Positions 1 through 16,486 of a DNA stretch of 64,000 nucleotides are shown piece after piece. The translations under genes were made by a program, and so were the position numbers. Origin of the DNA: Montifringilla adamsi. Taxonomy: Eukaryota > Chordata > Aves > Passeriformes > Passeridae. The notes under the pieces were generated by a model. It was not told the DNA's origin. It saw only the letters and a program-made list of their open reading frames with translations, and did no database searches. How positions within the stretch are numbered: the first letter of the stretch is position 1; each line of letters opens with the position of its first letter. The stretch lies in contig JAGGNK010008559.1 in the NCBI GenBank assembly GCA_017590115.1, positions 6,069,888 to 6,133,887 on the forward strand. The letters run 5' to 3'.

Positions 1-5175
<5,175 letters not shown>

Positions 5176-5240
5176 CCGAAGCGCTGCCGGTGCTGAGGCA
5201 CCACATGGGAGGGCGGGAGCGGGAAGCAGGCGGTACCGCG
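5176..5240 (-). other. ABHD18: Putative non-coding exon 1 of ABHD18
   Basis: A consensus donor, CGG|GTGAGC, is present on the minus strand with its GT at 5175-5174, about 130 bp from the MFSD8 start codon. It is the best candidate for joining to the 2159 acceptor. The upstream limit of the exon is a guess; only the donor is supported by sequence. Confidence 0.45.
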
Positions 5241-5305
5241 CGCGCTCGGGCTCCCCCTGGCGGCGTGCGTGAGGCGGGCGCGGGCGGGTCCGGCGCTGCG
5301 GGGCC

Positions 5306-8300
5306 ATGGCGGCCGCGGGCTCCGCTGCGGAGGCGCGTCCCGAAGGGCGGGAGCCCCTGCTGGGGTCCGCAGGGCCCGCGGCGGATGAGGACGAGGAGGA
5401 GGAGAGCAGGTAGGGCTGGTTCCGCTGTGAGGCGGCGCCAGGAGGTGGTGAGCCGCCCGTGGGTGCCGGGTCCTTCCCGCCCCTCACGGGCAGCCCGAGC
5501 CGGGGGGCGCTGCCCGGCCGCGGGTCCCGTCCGAGCCGCCGTTCCCAGCGCTCCGGAGCTCGGAGCTCGTGTCTCGGACCGTCCCGGCGGGCCCGGCTGC
5601 GGGAGAGGGCCGGGGGCTGCTTCCCTTTGCGGGAATACACAAACCCACCCGCCCGGGAAGTTCCTAAAAAACGCCGAACAGGGTTAATGTGGGGCAGAAG
5701 TCTGGGTGTTTAATAGCAACCTTCATGCGTGGGCAGCTGCTCGTCGCTTGGGGTTTTTCCCCTTCTGACAGCAAAATAAGTGTCTTGAACGTAAAATCGC
5801 ATATATGCCTAAGTCTAGGTACGACTTTTATGAACTGCGTTTGTAAACTATGCTAATGCATCTACATATCTATCACCTGAGTCTGCATCATCTGAATGGA
5901 TGTTACTTTGTAACTTAGTTTGTAACTTCTGTTTTAATTTTTTTTCGGCCCTTGCTATCAACAGCAGTATCTTTTACACACCACTTTTATGTCGTATGCT
6001 GTTATTTTCTCATCATAAAACCAGACTGGCTGTAGCTTTTAGTCAACTCAAGGGTAGTTCAGGTTTCTGGTTCTTTTAAGGTTAAAGCTGTGACTTTTTA
6101 AAGCTTTTATATGATCTGTGATGCTCCAAATGTCTATTCAAAGAGTTTGCAGAATTTAAGACCTCCCTAGATCAAGATCTCTCTGTGTGTTGGTGTGTGA
6201 TAGCATTTCTGTTCTTTTGCTTGATTTGTCAATCTGGCATTTTTACAGCAAAAAAAGAAATTCTTTATAGTCTTTGCTGAGCAGAAATCCACTCCTGCTT
6301 AACAAGTTACACAATTGTATTGAGAGGTTGGTGAAAAATGTTTTCAGTGTCATGTGGGAGCAACTAGAAGAGGATCTGATAATGATTTCTTCCTCCCTCT
6401 TGCTTTCTGTTTGAAAACCAGGGATGTTGTGGAATCACAGGAACATTATAAGAGCAGGTGGCGATCCATCTGGATCATGTACCTGACAATGTTTCTCAGT
6501 AGTGTAGGTGAGTAAATACATGTGGAATTTGATGTTGCTTGTTTAATTAATATACTATGTTTTGAAAATGATAGGGCTTTCTAAATTCCAACTGGAGAGC
6601 TTCTTTAATGCTACTGTTCTAACCTCACAAAAGGTGCATTGTTTGATTCTTCAGAAGAGAATGTATGAATCTGGCAAATCAAACAGAAAGTTCCATCTGA
6701 TGAGATAAGTAATAAAACTGGTTTTACACAAAGTGATGGATTACATAAGTCTGTGGGTTTTGACTCCCTAGCAGTTTAGTAGTGGTAAAAGGTAGTGGCA
6801 AGGTATTGCTCAGAACCAAACAAAACAAAGGTTGCGCTTTTATCATCCAGAGTGAAACTTCTAGGGAATGAAAACAGAAATAACATGGAGTTCTTAAGAG
6901 GTAAGATCTTTATGGGAATGTATGCTGTCTATTTCAAAACATGTATCAAAACTTGTTTTCTCCTACTGGGCTTTGCATCTCCATTGCAGGACAAATTGAA
7001 ATTTTATTCCTAAATAACTTCCCCCAGAAACAGGAATTGATTTTTGACCAATCAACAAGATTGATTTTTAACCTTTGATGATTTTCTGTGGGCCTAGAAA
7101 TTATCTGGAATTTGATAGGACACTTCAATAATTTTTTTTATTATTATTGATTAAAATGTCTGTGACTAATAAATATAGATATGTCAGTATATCAAGAAAT
7201 TATTTTTACTTTGGGAACCTTGTTGTCTTTCCATTGGGTGGACAGCATAGGAGGTTTTGTGTTTGGTGTGTATGCACCTATAAAATGATCTTTTTAAAAT
7301 AGTTCCTCCTATTTTATTATTATTTTTTACTTTTATTATTAAGGAAAGGAATTACCACTCCTTAAAAAAAGCAGGAAATGCACAGGTTTATACTATAATT
7401 GTACATTTAGAGGCAGAAAAAATGGACTTGTAATAACTGTTTCAGGAAAGAAAATTACTGGTAAAAATGGCAAATAAAATAACTTCATTTTTTACTGTGT
7501 TACAGGTTTCTCAATTGTAATCATGTCTGTGTGGCCATATCTCCAAAAGGTTTGTAAATATGGGGTGTTCTTTAAAATAATTAAGAACAGAAAACTCCTG
7601 CTCAGAAAGTAGATAATACAAAACCTGATATTTTATTTAGGAAAAGAAGAAGTAGAGAGAGTGTGTGGCTTTAAGAGACTTTTATTTTGCCATCCACTTA
7701 GACAGCTTTTATATTTCTTGCAAAATGAAATCCTTTACATCATAATCCAGAAATGTTTGGTTTTCCAATATCATGATTTCCTGGCCAGCAAATCAATAGA
7801 AGTTTTGTTATTAAAACCTGGTAGACAAGGCTTGTCTGTGTTTTGAAAAAAAATTTAAAAAGAGGAAGCTGAAGGTAGATATTGCTTTGTAAATGTCACA
7901 TTGTTGCACATAGATCTTGATATTCCTAAGAGGGGATAGCCATTGTTCTTGCATAGTGATTTTAGTTTATTTCAGGGTTTTCTTACATCTTAAAAGCAGC
8001 ACAAAAGCCCCTAAAACCTCAGTTTAATCTGTGCTAGGATTTTAGTGCCCCTGGAACTGTAGAAGGCAGTTTTCAAATGCAAATTTGGAAGAGTATAACC
8101 GGGGCAGGGACCTAGAGGTGTCATTGAAGGTGAGGCTGATGCTGAACTCTTGCAGAAGACAAGAAAATGCATTGCCAGCCTTGTAAATCAGGACAGATTC
8201 AGGCATGTGCAGAGACAATGGAATTTGCTCCTTGCTCCTGGCATGGAAGGCTCAAGTTCTGCCTCTAGCCCAGAACACCAGCAGTGCTGTACAAAATCTC

Positions 8301-11300
8301 CTGGAGTCTGCTGCAAGCGAGCCATTCCCAGGCTTGGAAGCAAAGAGGATTTTATTGGTTTGGTGCATTGCTGGAGAGAGTGAGGCAAGGTTTATTACCC
8401 CAGAGAAAGCATGACAGTACAGAGTCCTTGGTGTCCCAGGTACTAATTCTAAAAGGGTGTTGCTGGCAATATCAAACACTCCAGTGCTTTACCCACAGAT
8501 CTGACTCACGTCTTCCTGCAGATTGATCCGACGGCGGATGCGAGTTTCTTGGGCTGGATTATAGCTTCATACAGCATTGGCCAAATGGTTGCCTCTCCCC
8601 TCTTTGGCCTCTGGTCCAACTACAGGCCCAGGAGAGAGCCTCTGGTCATTTCCACTGCTATTTCAGTAGCTGCTAATTGTCTCTATGCCTACGTCCACGT
8701 GCCCCATGCCCACAACAAGTACTACATGCTGACTGCCCGCGCTCTCGTGGGGTTTGGAGCAGGTAAACACAGCAGGATTTACATTTCTGGACATGGTTAC
8801 ATTCTCTCATGTAAGATGGTTAATGTAAAGTTTTAATACCAGATTTACCACTGTGTGAATGAGAACTTAATATTTAACAAAGCAAAGGGCTGGCCCGTAG
8901 TGGTTTGTAACAAAATTGTGTAATTGTGCTGTTGTGTAAAAATACCAGGGGGAGTGCTGACTTTTATTATCTTGCAAAATAAGAAACAAACCCCTAAAAT
9001 GAATGTCACTCAACAGTTTACAATATGAACTTGATATTTACATGACCACTTGCCTGGTTTTGGGTTTTTTTGAAGGAAATGTGGCTGTAGTTCGATCATA
9101 TATTGCGGGTGCTACTTCTCTGACGGAAAGAACGAGTGCCATGGCCAATACCAGTGCCTGCCAAGCAGTTGGCTTCATATTAGGCCCAGGTAAAGCAAAA
9201 TCTTCTTTCCTCACTTCTCTTACTATGTTGAAATTGGGCATTAGAAGTAGGAATCCTCAGCAGCTGTATGCAGGGGATTTTAAGGCATAGTTTGTCAGTG
9301 ATATCAGAATTGAATAAATGGGGTCCACTAATCTATACTTCTGTAAGCCAATATAAATGAAACATTCTTGTCCAATTGCTCTGCACCAACTTAAAATTTA
9401 ATTTAAAACCTCCCCTACTGCATCTTTTCTCTCTAGTTTGCCCTTAGCATGAGTGCTAATCCAGTCCCTGGACCAATGGTTTCCATTAAGAGCAAGAGGA
9501 AAAAAAAGAAATCATCTGTCTGCCAAGAAAATGAACTATTGGTACACTCAGAATTCAGTTCTATAAGTGTCATGACGCTGTTTATATTGTTTATTTTATG
9601 TAATCAAGTACTTTCCTGGCTAGCTGAGATCTCACTGGTATCCATTTTGTTTATTTAGAGTAGAATTCTCAAAATGTAAAAGGTATGACAGGTATAATAC
9701 TTAAATTTTACTTGGCAGTTAGAACAACTTTTCTTATGTGTTCTAATGTTTTCTTAATGATTCTCAAGATTTTCACAGTACGTTGATGTTTTTAAGTTTT
9801 TCAGACGTGTTTTACACTTATTGGAGAAGAAGGAGTAACGTGGAAATTCCTTTGTCTTCAGCTGAATATGTACACGGCACCAGTGTTATTTGGAGCTCTC
9901 TTAGGAGTTATTAATATTATTCTCATCTTTGCCATATTCAGGTAATCAAGTTAAAAAAAAAACCTTATAAATACCTTGCCTTGTTTTTGTGGGTGAGTTG
10001 TAGCAAATAATATGCTACTCAGCAGGAGGAGTAATAAACCTGAAATCTGGAGTGCTAAAACTGTAAGTTGTTATTAATTTTTTCAGTGTTTTGACCTTCT
10101 TTAATACCTGTATTTTTCTGATGCTCATAAATGAATCTTGGTGATGTTATGGTTAGAATATAAACTGATTTAAAAAGTTAAAGATATTAGACTGTTGGGC
10201 TTGATGTGGTTTTAGTGTTGGTAGTTGCTGCCCATGTTTTTTCTCTAAGGAGAAATAAGGTTTGCTTGTCTGTAGGGATCTCACTGTCTGTGTCTTTCCT
10301 TTAAGATTCTCAGGGGGCATTTTTATTCATTATGCCCCTGGTGCAGATGCATATGGGGCATCTCCCATTAGAATATTTCCTTTCTTGAATAGTGTTCACT
10401 GCAGTCAGGTGTCAGCTTTGTAGATGATGTTTAATGGAGCTCCAAATAATTATCCTATAGATGATATACCATTTACATTTCTTTTAATAGAAACTTGACT
10501 CAATAAGATCAAATAAAAAATAATGAAAAAAGTTCTAAATTTCTAGGGAGCATCGAGTGGATGACATGGGACGGCAGTACAAAAGTATCAATTCTGATGG
10601 AGAAGGTACCAGTGTTTCCTTGAAAACTTATTCTGTGATTAGAATGTTGAAGTACTCTCTTATTACATAGAAGCATTTAGAAGTATTCTAAAGTCTGATG
10701 CACTGGGAAGTTGATGTGGAAAATAGGCTACATCTCTCCCTAGCTGGTCCAGAAATGGCTTCATTTGTCGTGTTGTGCCCATAGTGCTATCTGGTAGCAG
10801 AGAAGGAAAAAAAAAATTGTATGGATCCTTCCATATTTTCACCCTGAGAATTCTGCTGTGTAATTTTGAGCTTTGAAGAGATTGTTTTGGTTTCCATTGT
10901 TCAGATATTTCAAGAAGTTTGCTTATTTTGCTGTCACTGAAGATTCATTGGGAAAACAGACCATGTAACCAGTTTGGAAATAACTTTCTCTAATTGACAG
11001 TGGAATTGACATTTGAACAACTCCATTTTGATGTAAAAACTTTATACTTTTATACTTGTCAAAGTATAACTGCTTAGCTGCCCACCAACTTGCATGCTAA
11101 ATACATGGAAGACTGAAGGAATCAGTATTGTTTGTAATTTGTGATGGTATAAGAAAAAGCTCAGTGTGCAGTTCAGGTAATTCTGTGTTGCTGTAGGAAG
11201 TGATGTTCTGGATCAGAACACAGGAGGAAGCATTGACCACGTTGCTGTGGTAGCACTCAACGTTCTCTTCTTTGTCATCCTGTTTGTGTTTGCTGTCTTT

Positions 11301-14187
11301 GAAACGTAAGTTTGTCTATTTTCTCTCAAAATATTCAGACATGTAGGGTAATTAGAGTGGGGGTGCATGTAAGGGCTTTTCTGTTCCACTCATCTTCCTA
11401 ACTTCCTAAGTAGAAGTCCAAAATCACAGGCAATCAAGCTGATGTGCACTGATAATGTATCAAAGGTCAGTAGTAACTAAAGTAATGAATTAAAGGTCAG
11501 CAATAACTAAAGAGATGTAGTTTGTGGTATAGAAAACATTTAATGTAGAAGCTTTTGAATGGAGGCAAATCCATATTCTCAACTTTTTAAGTATTAAAAA
11601 AAAAGCTTAACTTGGGCTGCCTAAAATCTTCAGAGAAAACATGTTTTCAGTTGAGTACCTTGTTGTTTATTTTTTGTTTTAGTTTTGTGTGATTTCTTAG
11701 TATGACTCTGATTATCTCCAAAAACTTCAGTGCATCTTTTATTTCAGTAATGATTAAAACAATTGGTAGAGTTAATACAGCTGTATTCTGAAATACACTG
11801 TTTTATATGACTGGGGTTTTTTTAGCTTAAAGAGGTATGTTATTTACTCCCAAATTTTCTGTCTGTAAGAAACAAAGTAAAACACAGCATCATTATCTCA
11901 GACTCAAGTGTACTTCATTTTTTTAACTTAGGAAATACTTTGAGGATATATAATTTATTCTGTGAGTTTTTTGAGCTCTAATGTAGTTAAAATTTATTTT
12001 ACAATATGGCTCTGTCATGAGTTGCATTATTTTTAGAAAACTGAGGTTTTAGAGACTGGTTAGTTGCTAAAAGTTAAACATTATCAAAAGTTTATTATTT
12101 TTGTTCTCACAGGGTCTGATTTTTTTTGTGTGTCTGTTGGCTTTCACTCCATCATTGTTTCATGAGCTATCAGAAATAGATTAATAATGCTTCAGAGTAT
12201 GGCTGGTGTAGTGCATTGATGTTTGGGATGATACATGTATGGACACTAAAATATGGAAGAAGCTTTTTATGATTACTGTATTTTTGTTCTGTCATTCCAG
12301 TATAGCTACTCCACTGACAATGGATATGTATTCCTGGACCCGGAAAGAAGCTGTTTTTTATAATGGGATAATCCTTAGTGTGATTGGCATTGAATCAGTT
12401 ATTGTTTTCATGGTGGTTAAAACACTATCAAAAAAGTAAGTTTTTGGGATTTTGTTTCTTATGTTGGCTAAATGTGAAAAACTTTATGGCAAGGACAAAT
12501 CCCTTACTCAAGTCTTTTACTTGGTAATGAGTCTGGGTTTGCTGTGACAATGAAATACTTCCAATTTTGGCACAGCCTTGTTGTTGTGGTTGTTCTTTAT
12601 TCTGTTAACATAACCCCCTCGTATTTGACTGTTTTTTACCCTTGAATCACAAGAAATGCTGGTTTTAAGTTACTGTGATTTTGTAACTTCTCTTGCCAGT
12701 GTTTTGGTCAGATATCATTTCCACAAACTAATGGGCTATGTCATTAGCCGCTACCTAAATTTTACAGTACTTAAATTACACGTTTAACTGCAATTTCATT
12801 GTTTGGTAGGACTGGTGAGCGTGCCATACTCCATGCAGGCTTACTGATAGTCTTGGTTGGATTCTTTGTCTTACTGCCTTGGGGGAAGAAACTACCAAAT
12901 ATCCAGTGGCAAGGTATAGTTTAAGTCTTACTAGATCACCTTCTTTGGAAAGGCTTTCATTGCACTTTTGTTCTTAATGATATGAATAACTTATTTTTAC
13001 AGAAATAAAGAACAACTCCATTCCCAGAACAGCCCCCAGTGAAATGTTAGCGCCTTTCTGGAGTTTGCCAGAGCTGCAGCTGCCATCCAACCACACAGCA
13101 GAACCCGTGGGCTGCCCTGTCACACAGTCCTGGTGCCTGAACACTCCCATGATCTACCTGGCCCAGTACATCAGCTCTGATGTGCTTATAGGCTTAGGCT
13201 ATCCTGTTTGTAATGTCATGTCCTACACTTTATACTCAAAAGTCCTAGGACCAAAGCCTCAGGTAAGCACCATCCCTAAATGGTTTATTTCATTTGCTGT
13301 GCAAGACCTGCACTCTTTATTAGAGTGAGGGGTCTAGTTAAAATTCCTTTTGTCATCAGCCAAATAACAGTGTGTTATAAGCAGGGCAGAACTTTGCAGG
13401 AGCTCCAATCTTTTTCAAAATCCAAGGCAAGTCTCTTGGGGAAATAGAAAGCAAGGCTTATGCTTTTTATGCAAATCTCACAACGTGAGAATTTAATGAC
13501 TGTTCTGGCAGAGTTCTTTTTGTAACAACCAATTACATATTTGGAGTACCAGCATGGAATAATGTCTTTTACTAAGTTTATTATATAAAGAATACAAATG
13601 CTACTAGACCCGCAATATGGGCAATTTTTAGTGGTGAAACAGTATAGCCAACTTACATTATTGCTTAACAAAAAAATTTATTCCCCTTTTGCCCATTTTT
13701 TTTCTGTTATATTTTGATGAAAGGGACTTAATGCTTTGAGCCAGAACACAGCCAGAATTTGTTTTTTGTTAGAAAGCTGTAGAGTATCTATGAGTGGAGC
13801 CTTGGAATTAAAGCTTGGAGACAAGTTTTGGAAACAAAGTGTCTTAATGAGTTAAGAAAGATAAGTGGTTGTTTAAATACTTCTAAATTTTCTAGTTAGG
13901 CTAATGGGTTGGAATTAATGGCAAGCTAAATAATGCCTGTATCACTTACATAAGCTTTTGATCTGCTGTAGGGTGTCTACATGGGATGGTTGACTGCTTC
14001 TGGAAGTGGAGCACGGATCCTTGGGCCTGTTTTTGTGAGCCAAATCTACACTCACCTGGGGCCACGCTGGGCATTCAGCTTGATCTGTGGAGTAGTTGTA
14101 GTCTCTCTCTTACTCTTGGAGATAGTATACAAGAGACTAATTGCATTTTCTGTCAGATATGGGAGGATGCAGGAAGAGAATTGTTAA
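5306..14187 (+). CDS. MFSD8: MFSD8 (CLN7), lysosomal major facilitator superfamily membrane protein, 538 aa
   Basis: MFSD8 is a 12-helix lysosomal membrane protein of the major facilitator superfamily; loss in human causes CLN7 neuronal ceroid lipofuscinosis. Coding exons: 5306-5409, 6422-6507, 7506-7549, 8522-8762, 9076-9189, 9797-9941, 10547-10605, 11197-11305, 12301-12435, 12810-12913, 13003-13262, 13972-14187. All have AG/GT borders and the frame is continuous (1617 nt). The N-terminal cytosolic tail carries an EPLL acidic-dileucine lysosomal sorting motif (residues 16-19), then an acidic run DEDEEEES. Family landmarks include [23 protein letters not shown] (the loop between helices 2 and 3), [20 protein letters not shown] and a C-terminal [12 protein letters not shown]-glycosylation sequons fall in the large luminal loop (NNS at 384, NHT at 410). 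The human protein is 518 aa; the extra length is mostly in the N-terminal tail and the luminal loop. Introns hold no recognised gene; intron 8 contains a short imperfect repeat at 11463-11520. Confidence 0.96.
11463..11520. repeat. Imperfect tandem repeat in MFSD8 intron 8
   Basis: AAAGGTCAGTAGTAACTAAAG is followed about 30 bp later by AAAGGTCAGCAATAACTAAAG, differing at two positions. It is a short two-copy repeat with no evident function. Confidence 0.7.
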
Positions 14188-15350
14188 AAACATATTTAAA
14201 AAAAACCCAAACAGTTACACCAAGCAGAATACTTAGTTTATTACTGCTTTTGAATGAGGAGTACCTAACCACTGACCTTGCTGGATGTGTGCTAACAACT
14301 GTACACCTGTACTTACATGTTGACAGAACATTTAACTTGGTCATACCCCAATACCTGGTTACCCCTGCTGCAGTTGGCTTCTGTGTCCTGCTTTTCTAGC
14401 AGCACAGGAAGGAATGTGATGGGTCAGAGTGAAACCGTGGCACATTTGAAGTGTGTACAGTTTGTATTACGTACATGTGCACCGAGTGCAGCTGTGAAGG
14501 TCACAGGTTATGTGCATCCTTTCCAGAAAGAAGTAAAAGAAATATTATCTTGATTCTGTGAATCAGGATTAGTAACTCTTTTGTAACCTCAAGATTAGTT
14601 GAGCTGCATGCACTTTGTATGGAGACACCACTGCCTGAGCAAACCTTCTGATGTTGGGTTTGTTGGCTCGTAAGCACTGGTTAATACAAACCACCTGGTT
14701 CTGGAACCTGTTACCTCTCCTCCAGGATTCCAAATGACAGGTGACAGAAACATAAAGGAAGGTAGGTGCCCTCCACACAGGTAGTTGATGTGGGATTTGG
14801 GTCTTTAAGTTGATCAAGAGCCATCGAAAATCAGTTTCAGCACCTGTTACTTGAACTACAAGGAACCAAATGTGCAATTTTTCCTCTACTATTTTGCTGA
14901 ATGCCTTTTTGTAGCAAGAAGGATAACCTGCAGCATTGAAATATGCACAGCTTTTCTTGACTACAAGAAAAAAGTCTAAGCACAATAGTTTACACTTTTG
15001 TGCTTGGTGGGAATGAATGCACTGTGCTCAGCAGCAGTGGTTAATTAAGTGAAAGGAGAAAACTGGCTCCTGGGTGTTCACTATTATCTGCAGACTTCTA
15101 TTTCTTCTGATATTAGGGTACAAGAAACAGGAATTTACACAGTTGTAGTCATTCAGGCTTTATTTAAAAAAGTGATACTCTAATCTTCCTTCATAATGGG
15201 GCCTAAGCTCATCTGTACGGGTATGTTTAGCTGTTTTAATGCTACTGGGGGAAAAAAAATCTCTGGAGTAACTCCAGTTTGAGAGTTGTGGCTGCTGTCT
15301 AATGTCTCTACTATTTGAATTTAATAAATGTGATTGTTATTCCTATGTAC
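14188..15350 (+). other. MFSD8: MFSD8 3'UTR
   Basis: The interval follows the MFSD8 TAA (14185-14187) and runs to just past the AATAAA at 15323-15328. There are no splice-supported coding exons. The open frames here lack resemblance to known proteins. The 3' end is inferred from the poly(A) signal. Confidence 0.65.
15323..15328 (+). terminator. MFSD8: MFSD8 poly(A) signal AATAAA
   Basis: A canonical AATAAA in TTTAATAAATGTGATTGTTA is followed by the T/G-rich downstream stretch TGATTGTTATTCCTATGT. It is the first good plus-strand signal in a convincing context after the stop codon. An alternative ATTAAA-type signal occurs about 55 bp further on. Confidence 0.65.
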
Positions 15351-15969
15351 TCAATTGTTCAAACACTAAGACACTACTGAATTAAAAAATGATTTTTTCA
15401 ATACTGACTGAAGGGAATACAGAAGTTTTATTCTCATGGGCTTTCCTGCTACAGAATCACAAAATGTTGTGAAAAAGGACTTCACTTTTTTAAGTTAATT
15501 CATAATAAGTGCTACTTGTATATTGTTGTTGATGTTGCTAGTGCTAAATTCTTTATTTGCAAGCTATTTCCTTGATTTGGACATGACAAAGCAACCAAAG
15601 GTCTGTCTTTTAAACAGCAGCTGAACAAGGAGAACTGGCTTGAATCAGTTCAGCTGAGCTGTGCTTGGGCACAGCCAGCACCAGCTCCTCTGAAACTCTT
15701 CATCCTCCCACCTCCAACATCATTTTGGATCCCACTCCATTTAAGATCTGTTCCTGCCTGATAAGGAAGTCTTAGATTATTTAAGTACAGATACAAGCAC
15801 CGTCAGGACTGTTAGCACACTTGAAGCGAAATGCTTAGAAGAAAAGCTACTGTTAATGCTACTTCAGTTGCTGTAAGTATTACTCAATGTGTAAAACAAG
15901 GTAAAACCACCTGAAGTTATTAACTCTTCTCCTTTAACCATTACTTGACCATGAAACAAATAAATAGGT
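15351..15969. other. Convergent intergenic gap between MFSD8 and PLK4
   Basis: About 0.6 kb separates the inferred 3' ends of two convergent transcripts. The sequence is AT-rich with no gene, RNA or repeat I can name. Modest read-through from either gene would produce overlapping antisense 3' ends. Confidence 0.55.
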
Positions 15970-15988
15970 CCAGACAATTACCACTGCA

Positions 15989-15994
15989 TTTATT
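15989..15994 (-). terminator. PLK4: PLK4 poly(A) signal AATAAA
   Basis: On the minus strand AATAAA (plus-strand TTTATT at 15989-15994) lies about 490 bp after the PLK4 stop codon, next to an A-rich run, and is followed by a T-rich stretch including TATTTATTTGTTT. Another AATAAA at 16447-16452 is only about 35 bp after the stop and is less likely. The inferred 3'UTR is about 15970-16486. Confidence 0.6.
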
Positions 15995-16486
15995 TTTTTT
16001 TTTTTGTATAACATGCTTGTGCAGGGAAGTTTTAAGCTGCTGCTACAAAAAAATAAAAACAGACTTATAAAACATATACATATTTACATATATTACTTGT
16101 AAGACATAAAAATATAAGTTATTTACAAATACAAATACTTGAACAGCACAGATGCATTTTCCTTGATTGTTGGCACTGAGTAAGCAGTGGAGTAAGAAAA
16201 AAAATACAACAGATTCAGATTATTTCCAAAGACTTAACACAGTCAAGAACTAAGTTTCTCAAAGTTTGGCTTGAATGAGTTTATCCATCACTTTAATGAA
16301 AAGTATGTTTTGTATGAGACTTCACACACAATTTGCTACATATAAAGAGAGTAACCCTCCCCTTCCTAGCTTTTTACCAGATTTTGGAAGAATCTCTGCA
16401 TAAGCTAAGTAAGATCAGTCACTTTACTGTGAAGTCAGTGAGTGAGTTTATTAAGCTCTTGTGCCATGACACCCGGTTTCCTTTAG

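Noticed and set aside
15449..15485. Possible CR1 fragment (ACAGAATCACAAAATGTTGTG...)
   Set aside because: It resembles the reverse complement of a CR1 3' end for only about 30 bp with mismatches; too short to call.
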